Source of the DNA: Synechococcus sp. CO36386bin_37
GTDB taxonomy: Bacteria > Cyanobacteriota > Cyanobacteriia > PCC-6307 > Cyanobiaceae
Reading direction: 5' to 3'
NCBI GenBank assembly: GCA_011525445.1
Contig: WTGE01000265.1
Location: forward strand, 1 to 12,624
Length of the DNA: 12,624 nt
Below the pieces are notes generated by a model. It did no database searches and was not told the origin of the DNA. It saw only the letters and a program-made list of their open reading frames with translations. Within the stretch, counting starts at the first letter, position 1, and each line of letters opens with the position of its first letter. Positions 1-6,046 of this stretch are shown in pieces. The position numbers and the translations under genes were made by a program.

Positions 1-1
1 G

Positions 2-961
2 ATCTACACGGTCGGGCTAGACCTCAAGGCTCTCAAGCTTCGTCCTGGAGATGAGGTGAGTTTGTCCATCTTGGACGGCTTGTTGGTGGATCTTGAACCC
101 AGTCAAAGTCGAGCCCTCAGTTTTAACCGCGAGGACATCATCCTTCCGAAGGATATGGGCCGGTTGAAGAAAGGGAAGCGTGTTGCCCTTGCCTCAGGGA
201 CAGGACAAGTCATCAAGCTTGACCGTCAGGATGGCAACCTGAGCTTGATGGGGCCGTTTGGAGGCATACATAACCTGGATGTCTTGAGCACACCGGAGGA
301 TGACCCTCTAAAGGATCTGAAAGTTGGTGATTTTGTTGATTTCAGATTGGTGCAGCCCATTGCAGTTGGGGTTCGCAAATTGTCGAGTGCTTCGAGCCGA
401 CCCTCCGCGTTGAGAGCTCCTCTAGGGGCCAGTTTGCTCAAGTCTGGAACCACGCTGAAGGCGGAACTGTTGGAGTCGTTCGAGATCACCCATCTTCATG
501 CGACGGTGACACGTCTGCTTCCAGACCAGAAGGTTCTTGAAGTGGAAGGTCCTGAAGGACACAATATTTTGGTGACCTCAGCCGTTGACCTCAACAGTTC
601 AACATTGAGACCAGGTGCAGAGATTGAGATGGATGTGTTGGATGGTCTTGTGGTTGATCTTCGCCCTTCGTCGAACAAGGCCTTGCGTTTCGAGCGCCAG
701 GATGTGGAACTTGCTTCCGACTTTGGCCCTGTCCCAAAAGGCACCCGCGTGGCGATGGCGACAGGCAGTGCTGAAGTGGTAAGGATCTCAAGAACCGACA
801 GGACATTGAGCCTTCGCGGTCCCTTCGGAAAAGTTCATGACCTCGACGTCAGAAAGCGAATGCCCGGAGAGGTGTTCGATTCACTTTCCGTTGGTGATCT
901 CGTTGAATTCCGCTTCATCAAGCCAGTTGCCATTCGCATCACACCGATCGCCTCGCGTTAA
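2..961 (+). CDS. Repeat-built hypothetical protein (5' end outside window)
   Basis: I do not recognise a named family. The frame is open from the first bases of the window, so the gene starts upstream; the GTG at 56 is internal and is not a credible start. The visible 319 codons contain two copies of a unit of about 189 residues. The best-conserved stretches of the copies (nt 38-283 and 605-850) match at about 43 of 82 positions by my hand count. Each unit itself holds two small beta-rich modules with the pattern V-x-x-(short gap)-L-x-L-x-G-P-x-G followed by LxVGDxVxF or LRPGxE. This pattern recalls the small beta-barrel repeats of many bacterial secreted or periplasmic proteins, giving an A-B-A-B layout. 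No membrane segment or cysteine is visible in this part. The TAA stop (959-961) overlaps the stop of the convergent CBS gene. Function and cell location are unknown. Confidence 0.85.
   Translation: MYTVGLDLKALKLRPGDEVSLSILDGLLVDLEPSQSRALSFNREDIILPKDMGRLKKGKRVALASGTGQVIKLDRQDGNLSLMGPFGGIHNLDVLSTPEDDPLKDLKVGDFVDFRLVQPIAVGVRKLSSASSRPSALRAPLGASLLKSGTTLKAELLESFEITHLHATVTRLLPDQKVLEVEGPEGHNILVTSAVDLNSSTLRPGAEIEMDVLDGLVVDLRPSSNKALRFERQDVELASDFGPVPKGTRVAMATGSAEVVRISRTDRTLSLRGPFGKVHDLDVRKRMPGEVFDSLSVGDLVEFRFIKPVAIRITPIASR
38..283 (+). repeat. Protein-coding tandem repeat, copy 1
   Basis: First copy of the conserved core of the internal duplication. It runs from LRPGDE to the LDV after the MGPFGGIHN segment. 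The corresponding core begins 567 bases (189 codons) downstream, with no gaps needed in the alignment. Confidence 0.8.
605..850 (+). repeat. Protein-coding tandem repeat, copy 2
   Basis: Second copy of the core, from LRPGAE to the LDV after RGPFGKVHD. About half of the residues are identical to copy 1 by hand alignment. Shared blocks include LDGL, VDL, KG-RVA-A-G and GPFG. The duplication is therefore old but clear. Confidence 0.8.
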
Positions 962-1428
962 GGCTGACCTGAGGCCAAGGCGCGAACGATGTCACCCCGT
1001 GTCAAGACACCGACGGGGTGTCTGTGTTCATCCACCACGATCAGTCGTTGCGTGCTGCGTTCATGCAGCAGCGATGCGGCTTTAGGAAGAGGGAGATTTT
1101 CCGAGCAACTGTGGAGATCACGTCCCATCAGATCAGCCACCTTGGTTCCGAGCACTTGATGCACTTGCTTGTCCCAGTTCAGTGGATTGCGCAGATAAAT
1201 CACGCTGTCCAGCAACATCACATAAGGGCCAGCGTCAACTCCGCTCTCTCGAACCATGAGATCTTGTTCCGTGAGCTCTCCGATGAGGTATCCGTTTGGA
1301 TCCACAACCGCAAGCCCACTGATGTGGTGGTCACTGAGCAGACTCACAGCATCCTTCAATGCCGTTTCGGGTGTCACAGTTAACACGGGAGCTGACATCA
1401 CCTCCTTGACCGTCTGCTGAAGCACCAT
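958..1428 (-). CDS. Two-CBS-domain protein (CBSX-like)
   Basis: A 156-residue stand-alone protein made of a CBS pair (Bateman module). CBS1 spans about residues 5-63 (VKEVMSAPVLTVTPET ... GELTEQDL) and CBS2 about 99-155 (VADLMGRDLHSCSEN ... GVLTRGDIVRAL). A linker of about 35 residues between them contains LLDSVIYL. This layout resembles cyanobacterial single-module CBS proteins and plant chloroplast CBSX proteins, which sense adenosine nucleotides and modulate thioredoxins; that role is inference here. I chose the ATG at 1428 because it lies just before the first CBS strand. A GTG at 1437 would add three residues. A longer reading from 1566 would run into the divergent PgsA-like gene and looks non-coding. 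There is no signal peptide, so it is probably cytoplasmic. Confidence 0.85.
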   Translation of the reverse strand: MVLQQTVKEVMSAPVLTVTPETALKDAVSLLSDHHISGLAVVDPNGYLIGELTEQDLMVRESGVDAGPYVMLLDSVIYLRNPLNWDKQVHQVLGTKVADLMGRDLHSCSENLPLPKAASLLHERSTQRLIVVDEHRHPVGVLTRGDIVRALASGQP

Positions 1429-1484
1429 GGATTCCACGCATCTACCCGCATTCTGAGCCTTGATCTCTCCCTGGCGCCTCTGGG

Positions 1485-2006
1485 CTGATCGGTTCACCCT
1501 TATCCCGGGCATTGCTCGGTGCGCCACTCCTCCTCCTGCTGTTATCCGGACAGTTTGCTTCGGCATGGCTTTTGCTTCTGTTTGGCGCCTTCACGGATTG
1601 GGCCGATGGCTGGATGGCCCGCAGAGCTGACGGCGGAAGCAGCTGGGGGGCCCGCCTCGACCCCCTTGCCGACAAATTAATGATCAGCGCACCGTTGATC
1701 TGGCTGGCGGCATCAGGGCAGCTGCAGATTTGGGCCGTCTGGCTTCTGCTGGCTCGCGAATTGCTGATCTCCGGATGGCGTGCTGGGAGCTCCAGCGGAG
1801 CTCCTGCGTCATGGCTTGGAAAATGGAAAACCATCCTGCAATTTCTCAGCCTGTTTCTCATGCTCTGGCCAGGGAGCTGGGGATCAACCCAGATCACGAC
1901 TCTGGCTCGTGGTCTGGGCTGGTGGTTGTTCTGGCCTGGTCTTGGCCTGGCTCTGTGGTCTGCGCTGGCTTACATCAGGCCCCGATCAGCGCAACATCCC
2001 CACTGA
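1485..2006 (+). CDS. CDP-alcohol phosphatidyltransferase, PgsA-like (start uncertain)
   Basis: An integral membrane enzyme of about 165-175 residues that would transfer a phosphatidyl group from CDP-diacylglycerol to an alcohol. Glycerol-3-phosphate is likely, which would give phosphatidylglycerophosphate, precursor of the thylakoid lipid phosphatidylglycerol. The signature D-x2-DG-x2-AR-x8-G-x3-D-x3-D is complete (DWADGWMAR ... GARLDPLAD, nt about 1596-1673). Downstream RELLISGWR and LGKWKTILQ match the PgsA subgroup, and several hydrophobic helices are present. The first canonical start is TTG at 1512, but family-like residues (SPLSR before ALLGAP) precede it. The frame opens after TGA 1461-1463 with no ATG, GTG or TTG upstream of 1512, so I give the CTG at 1485 as a tentative start. 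The 3' end overlaps the convergent SDR gene by 32 bases. A second, more typical pgsA elsewhere in the genome is possible. Confidence 0.8.
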   Translation: MIGSPLSRALLGAPLLLLLLSGQFASAWLLLLFGAFTDWADGWMARRADGGSSWGARLDPLADKLMISAPLIWLAASGQLQIWAVWLLLARELLISGWRAGSSSGAPASWLGKWKTILQFLSLFLMLWPGSWGSTQITTLARGLGWWLFWPGLGLALWSALAYIRPRSAQHPH

Positions 2007-2895
2007 AATCAGGATTCTGAGTCGGAGCCAGCGCGTAGTCGCGGGCGTAACTGTCGGCTAAGCAGGACATCGCATCGAAACGCGGAGTCCAAGCCAGCTC
2101 ACGTTCCACTCTTGTGATGTCTGTCAGGAAATGATCCAGCCTCAGAGGGAAGGCTTTGCGAGCCTTGGGATCAAGCCCACTGGGATCAAAGCTACGCAGA
2201 TCCAGGCTGGACGTCTCATGCCCGCAAGCCTGAGCTGCTGCTTCGACAAGACCGCGGAACGTGATTCCTCGTTTGGCCGAGCAGTTGTAGATGCGATTGC
2301 TCGATGCATCCACTTCCAGTGAGCGGGCCATGGCTTCGGCAAGGTCTTCTGCGTGCCCGATTTGAGTGATGGTTTCTCCTGATCCAGGCAGGGGAATGGG
2401 GCGATGATTCACGATGCGATCAAAGAACCATCGCTCCACAGGGTTGTAATTCCCGGGTCCAACGATGTAGGTGGGTCGAAAGCTGGTGAAGGGAATTCCC
2501 TGCTGTTGCAGCCATTGTTCGGTGTCAGCTTTTCCTGAATGCCGACTTTCCGAATCAACCTCCGCTGTCTCATCCAGAGGCCATTGCGCTGATGCGGCAT
2601 AAACACCTGCTGAGCTCACGTACAAAAAGCGATGTGTCGGGGCCCCCGTTCTTTCAATCACCCTGCGACTGTCCTCCAGTCGGCGACCAGAGCTGTCGAT
2701 GATCACTTCGAATGTTCGTCCCTTGAGTTGGTCGAGATCCGCATCAATGCCACGATCCCCTCTCAGCGACTCCACTGCATCTGGAGCAGGTAAACGTCCC
2801 CTCGTGAACAGAGTGAGTGAATGCCCCTGTTCCTGGAGCCTTGCCACCAATGGCTTACCAACAAAGCGGGTGCCACCCATTACGAGAATCTTCAT
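1975..2895 (-). CDS. CSP41-like atypical short-chain dehydrogenase/epimerase
   Basis: A 306-residue Rossmann-fold protein of the NAD-dependent epimerase/dehydratase superfamily. The nucleotide loop is GGTRFVG (residues 7-13), followed by LTLFTRG (28-33). SSAGVY (94-99), RPTYIVGPGNYNPVE (140-154), IPLPGSG, QIGH and the late KAFP and DSY blocks match the CSP41a/b family. Those are the chloroplast stem-loop-binding proteins that bind and help stabilise plastid RNAs and associate with ribosomes and polymerase. The usual catalytic YxxxK is absent: the aligned spot reads RHSGK, so dehydrogenase chemistry is unlikely. ATG 2895 was chosen because it begins directly with MKILVMGGTRF; a GTG or ATG-like extension to 2919 adds nothing conserved. 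It is divergent from hisA. The RNA-related role is inferred from family resemblance and was not tested. Confidence 0.85.
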   Translation of the reverse strand: MKILVMGGTRFVGKPLVARLQEQGHSLTLFTRGRLPAPDAVESLRGDRGIDADLDQLKGRTFEVIIDSSGRRLEDSRRVIERTGAPTHRFLYVSSAGVYAASAQWPLDETAEVDSESRHSGKADTEQWLQQQGIPFTSFRPTYIVGPGNYNPVERWFFDRIVNHRPIPLPGSGETITQIGHAEDLAEAMARSLEVDASSNRIYNCSAKRGITFRGLVEAAAQACGHETSSLDLRSFDPSGLDPKARKAFPLRLDHFLTDITRVERELAWTPRFDAMSCLADSYARDYALAPTQNPDFSGDVALIGA

Positions 2896-3002
2896 CAGCA
2901 AGGCGCTCAACTGGGCCATTGAAGCGCGGCCATTTCAGCCAAGGCATCCATGTGGCCCCTGGGCTGCAGGATGGTGTCTAGGAAACGTGTGCGATCGGCG
3001 TC
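2896..3002. promoter_or_regulatory. Divergent intergenic region between csp41-like gene and hisA
   Basis: This 107-base spacer separates two divergently read genes, so it should hold both promoters. I see no strong -35/-10 pair and no Shine-Dalgarno sequence before either start. GTCTAGGAA near 2978-2986 is only a weak -10 candidate for hisA. Confidence 0.4.
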
Positions 3003-3773
3003 ATGGAGATCATCCCCGCCATAGACCTTTTGCAGGGCAGCTGCGTTCGGTTGCATCAGGGGGACTATGACCAGGTCACACGGTTCAGTGACGATCCCCT
3101 CGCTCAGGCTCACCTCTGGGTGGAACAGGGTGCAACTCGACTGCACCTGGTGGATCTTGATGGTGCCCGTAGTGGCGAACCGGTGAACGATGCCGTTGTG
3201 CGTTTAATTGCCAAGGAGCTGTCCATCCCCGTGCAATTGGGTGGGGGTGTGCGGTCGTTGGAGCGCGCTGAAGCCCTGCTTAACTGCGGACTGGATCGGG
3301 TCATCCTCGGAACGGCGGCTCTTGAGAATCCAAGTTTGGTGATGGATCTCGCGACCCGTCATCCTCAGAACGTTGTTGTGGGTATCGACGCGCGCAATGG
3401 ACTCGTCGCCACTCGCGGGTGGATTGAAGAGAGCAATGTTGAAGCCACAGCTCTAGCGCAACAATTCAGTGAAGCTGGCATTGCAGCCATCATCAGCACG
3501 GATATCGCTACCGATGGAACTCTGGCGGGTCCGAACCTCGGGGCGTTGCGGTCGATGGCACAAGCGAGCTCCGTCCCAGTGATCGCCTCTGGGGGTGTGG
3601 GATGCATGGCCGACTTGCTCTCGCTGCTGACCCTGGAACCCTTAGGCGTGGAGGGGGTCATTGTTGGTCGTGCGTTGTACGACGGTCGCGTTGACCTGAG
3701 TGAAGCGATTTCCGCGTTGGCGTCTGGTCGTCTTCAGGATGTTCCGAGTCCTCAAAGCGGCACGATCGCTTGA
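3003..3773 (+). CDS. hisA: HisA, phosphoribosylformimino-5-aminoimidazole carboxamide ribotide isomerase
   Basis: This 256-residue TIM-barrel enzyme carries out the fourth step of histidine synthesis, the Amadori-type isomerisation of ProFAR to PRFAR (EC 5.3.1.16), in the cytoplasm. The length is normal for the family. It opens with MEIIPAIDLLQG, where Asp8 is the expected catalytic acid/base. The second catalytic Asp is Asp129 in GIDARNG. Phosphate-binding loops are visible as QLGGGVR (78-84), ASGGVG (195-200) and VGRALYDG (221-228), and STDIATDGT (165-173) is the usual HisA block. The ATG at 3003 is supported by this N-terminal match although no ribosome-binding sequence is visible. No other his gene is in the window, in line with the scattered his genes of cyanobacteria. 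The gene is complete with no oddities, and the following 88-base spacer suggests a separate unit from the regulator downstream. Confidence 0.97.
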   Translation: MEIIPAIDLLQGSCVRLHQGDYDQVTRFSDDPLAQAHLWVEQGATRLHLVDLDGARSGEPVNDAVVRLIAKELSIPVQLGGGVRSLERAEALLNCGLDRVILGTAALENPSLVMDLATRHPQNVVVGIDARNGLVATRGWIEESNVEATALAQQFSEAGIAAIISTDIATDGTLAGPNLGALRSMAQASSVPVIASGGVGCMADLLSLLTLEPLGVEGVIVGRALYDGRVDLSEAISALASGRLQDVPSPQSGTIA

Positions 3774-3825
3774 TCGAACTGGGAATCTTTCAAACCCCAC
3801 AGCCCTTGGTCTCGGACTAGATTCG

Positions 3826-3854
3826 TTGAAGGCTTAATGTCCAGAACCTAATTC
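3826..3854 (+). promoter_or_regulatory. Candidate promoter of the FurC/PerR-type gene
   Basis: TTGAAG (3826-3831), a 17-base spacer, then TAATTC (3849-3854) resembles a sigma-70 type promoter with a poor last base. Transcription would begin at about 3860-3862, essentially at the GTG start, so the mRNA could be leaderless. This is by eye only. Confidence 0.3.
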
Positions 3855-3856
3855 TG
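3842..3856. promoter_or_regulatory. Short inverted repeat, possible autoregulatory operator
   Basis: CAGAA-CCTAA-TTCTG is a perfect 5-base inverted repeat around a 5-base centre. It overlaps the candidate -10 and ends six bases before the start of the Fur-family gene. Fur-family regulators often bind AT-rich inverted repeats in their own promoters, but the arms are short and could arise by chance. Confidence 0.25.
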
Positions 3857-3861
3857 AAGTT

Positions 3862-4338
3862 GTGGCGGTCAATCGCTCCCATCAAAATTCAGAATCCTCT
3901 ACTGACACCAGGGGGCTCGAAAAAGTATTTGAGTCGTGTCGAAAACTTGGAATGCGTCTCAGTCAACAAAGGCGGATGGTGCTCGATCTGCTTTGGACCG
4001 ACGGTGGGCATTTGAGCGCAAGGGATATTTTTGAACAACTAAATCAACAGGGTCGAAGAATCGGTCATACCTCCGTTTATCAAAATTTGGAAGCACTTCA
4101 AAGGGCAGGTGTGATCGAATGTTTGGATCGAGCCAGTGGGCGTCTTTATGGCTCGCGAAGTGACCCTCACAGCCATCTCACTTGCCTCGAAAGCGGACGA
4201 ATCGAAGATCTTGATGTGCAACTACCGGATGAACTCGTGCGTGAAATTGAGCGCCGTACGGGCTACACAATTGAGTCCTACACCCTTCAACTCAGCGGTC
4301 GACCTCAATGTGTTGACAGCAATGATTCTCACTGCTGA
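3862..4338 (+). CDS. perR: Fur-family regulator, cyanobacterial FurC/PerR type
   Basis: A 158-residue DNA-binding regulator. The winged-helix domain covers about residues 26-95, with recognition helix GHTSVYQNLEALQRAG (68-83). The dimerisation and metal domain follows, with DPHSHLTCLESGRIEDL at 101-117. Aligned by eye to Bacillus PerR, four regulatory ligands are kept (His50, His103, His105, Asp116), while the position of PerR Asp85 is Gly97. The structural CxxC is reduced to Cys108-x-x-Ser111, and the C-terminal cysteines are at 150 and 158. From memory this wording matches the Anabaena FurC (PerR) group, which senses peroxide, rather than FurA or Zur. The GTG at 3862 is the first start after an in-frame TAA at 3835-3837. 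A spacer of 47 bases leads into the DUF3685 gene on the same strand. The exact paralogue assignment is the least certain part. Confidence 0.8.
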   Translation: MAVNRSHQNSESSTDTRGLEKVFESCRKLGMRLSQQRRMVLDLLWTDGGHLSARDIFEQLNQQGRRIGHTSVYQNLEALQRAGVIECLDRASGRLYGSRSDPHSHLTCLESGRIEDLDVQLPDELVREIERRTGYTIESYTLQLSGRPQCVDSNDSHC

Positions 4339-4385
4339 AGCATTTGCTCTTGCACCGAAACCCTGCGATTATTGATTGAGGTCGG

Positions 4386-6032
4386 ATGTCAGCGGTGAAA
4401 GCGGTTCCTCACAAGGTTTTGTTGATCGCAAGAAATCTTCTTGCTGAATCTCTTTTGTCTGGTCTTGCAGATTGTCAATCCCTGGCCATTGCTGTTTCAA
4501 CGGAGCAGCTTGATGGACAACCTGACCTTGTGATCTGGTCCATTGAATCCATCGCCTCTCCATCGCTTCTTCAATTGGAGGTCTTGAAGCTTCAAAGCCG
4601 TTGGGGATCCGCCCCGCTTCTTCTCCTTCTCCCCAACAAGTTGCCATGCGATCCAACGGAGCTTCTTGCACTCAACTGTGCAGGGTTGCTTCAGGATCCA
4701 GACCTCGCTCAACTTCAGCAGACCATTGAAACTCTGTTATCCGGGGGTCGGGTGGTGGAGCTCAACGCTTCCGCACAGACGGCACCAGCTGATGCTGATC
4801 AGACACCTGGGCTCGGGCTTTGGTTGTTAATGACTGGTCTTCAACAAATTGATCATGACCTGCGGATGATCGAGCTCTTGTTGAATCCACCCCCATCGAA
4901 TGCATTCCTGAAGTTTATGCTGGAAGGCCGTTGCCGAGAGCTGCGACAGGCACGGCAACTGTTGCTTTGGCTCTGGGGTCCTTTGCAGTTGGGACTCGAG
5001 AATGCAGTCTCTCTTCAACAATCCACGTCTTCGAGTGATCCTTCAGGGACCTCGATTCGATTAAGCGAACGCAATGGCGCGGCGGTATGGTCTGCCATCC
5101 ATCAACGCTTGGAAACTGCCGTCACCGGTGGCTTGAGTAACGACACCGGTCAGATGCTGGCGATTGAAGGGCTTCACCCAGAACGACGCCGTGAGCTTCT
5201 GCTTGCTCTGTTGCAGCAGTTGAATCTGGTGCTCCAGAGGTTGCGCATGGACGGACAAGCTGTCTTTGAAACAGGCTCGGATCGGGTTGTCTCGGAGCAA
5301 TGGCAAGCCTTGCAACCCAAGTTGCGCCAGCAGGCTCTCCTCTCGATGGCGGGGCACTACGTGCGACTTCCCATGGGCGAGGAATTGAACGGTGTGGCCG
5401 ATCACTTGCTCCTGAAGACAGAACTCGATGCCAATGATGATGAATTACCTAATCCCAAACGGATGCTGGCTCCGTTCCTGGATGACCAACCTGTACTTGT
5501 GGAAGGCCAACTGCTTCCCTCCGATGATCCGCGTGCGCTGTTGCAACTGGAAACGCTGGTGAGCAACTGGCTGGTGCGTACGGCAGAACTCATAGGGTCA
5601 GAATTGCTTGGAGTCTGCGGAGAATGGCCAGAACTGAGGCGTTACTTGCTGGATCAACGCTTGATTTCCACTCGAGAATTGGAGCGACTACGCAATCAAC
5701 TGAACAGTCAGTCACGCTGGCAGTCCTGGATTCAACGTCCCATCCGTTTGTACGAAAGCCAGAGACTTTTGTATCAACTCAATGGAGGAGCGATCGCTCC
5801 GCTGTTGTTGACTGAACCTCGCGATGAAGAATTACGCCGTCTTGGTTGGTGGCAACAACAGGTTGCTCTTCTCCTTGAGGCCAGGGATGCACTTGGCCCT
5901 CAGGTTCAACAGTTGGTTCGACGATTGGGTGATTTGCTGGCCGTGATCCTGACTCAATTGATCGGTCGTGCCATCGGACTGATCGGTCGGGGAATTGCCC
6001 AAGGAATGGGTCGCAGTCTCCACCGCAGTTGA
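4386..6032 (+). CDS. DUF3685 / Ycf55-like protein with N-terminal pseudo-receiver
   Basis: A 548-residue protein of unknown function. Its C-terminal half, roughly residues 300-535, carries the pattern of DUF3685, the cyanobacterial family related to red-algal plastid Ycf55; RPIRLYESQRLLYQL (451-465) is its most telling block. Residues 10-125 look like a NarL-type receiver fold: VLLIARNLLAESLLSGLA, PDLVIWSIES, APLLLLLPN and CAGLLQDPDLAQLQQTIETLLSGGRVV. The acidic pocket, phospho-acceptor Asp and conserved Lys are all missing, so it cannot be phosphorylated in the usual way. A hydrophobic stretch near 513-540 may associate with a membrane. ATG 4386 has GAGG at 4378-4381 four bases upstream. It lies 14 bases before the thioredoxin-like gene, suggesting joint expression. 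Confidence 0.85.
   Translation: MSAVKAVPHKVLLIARNLLAESLLSGLADCQSLAIAVSTEQLDGQPDLVIWSIESIASPSLLQLEVLKLQSRWGSAPLLLLLPNKLPCDPTELLALNCAGLLQDPDLAQLQQTIETLLSGGRVVELNASAQTAPADADQTPGLGLWLLMTGLQQIDHDLRMIELLLNPPPSNAFLKFMLEGRCRELRQARQLLLWLWGPLQLGLENAVSLQQSTSSSDPSGTSIRLSERNGAAVWSAIHQRLETAVTGGLSNDTGQMLAIEGLHPERRRELLLALLQQLNLVLQRLRMDGQAVFETGSDRVVSEQWQALQPKLRQQALLSMAGHYVRLPMGEELNGVADHLLLKTELDANDDELPNPKRMLAPFLDDQPVLVEGQLLPSDDPRALLQLETLVSNWLVRTAELIGSELLGVCGEWPELRRYLLDQRLISTRELERLRNQLNSQSRWQSWIQRPIRLYESQRLLYQLNGGAIAPLLLTEPRDEELRRLGWWQQQVALLLEARDALGPQVQQLVRRLGDLLAVILTQLIGRAIGLIGRGIAQGMGRSLHRS
5787..5800. repeat. 14-base perfect palindrome containing a HIP1 octamer
   Basis: GGAGCGATCGCTCC is its own reverse complement and contains GCGATCGC, the cyanobacterial HIP1 element, at 5790-5797. 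It lies inside the DUF3685 coding region. Confidence 0.7.
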
Positions 6033-6036
6033 TTCA

Positions 6037-6041
6037 GGAGG
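6037..6041 (+). promoter_or_regulatory. Ribosome-binding site deciding the start at 6047
   Basis: GGAGG, five bases before ATG 6047. It favours that ATG over the TTG at 6029, which would overlap the preceding gene. Confidence 0.75.
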
Positions 6042-6046
6042 TCAGA

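Noticed and set aside
1429..1566. 46-residue N-terminal extension of the CBS protein
   Set aside because: The extension is antisense to the PgsA-like gene, has unusual composition, and CBS1 begins right after the ATG at 1428.
1442..1897. 151-codon minus-strand frame opposite the PgsA-like gene
   Set aside because: The plus strand carries a complete CDP-alcohol phosphatidyltransferase signature there. The antisense frame has no motif.
2907..3146. Minus-strand open frame across the hisA start and the divergent spacer (79 codons)
   Set aside because: It lies mostly antisense to hisA, has no recognisable motif, and ends twelve bases before the CSP41-like start. It is better explained as a chance frame.
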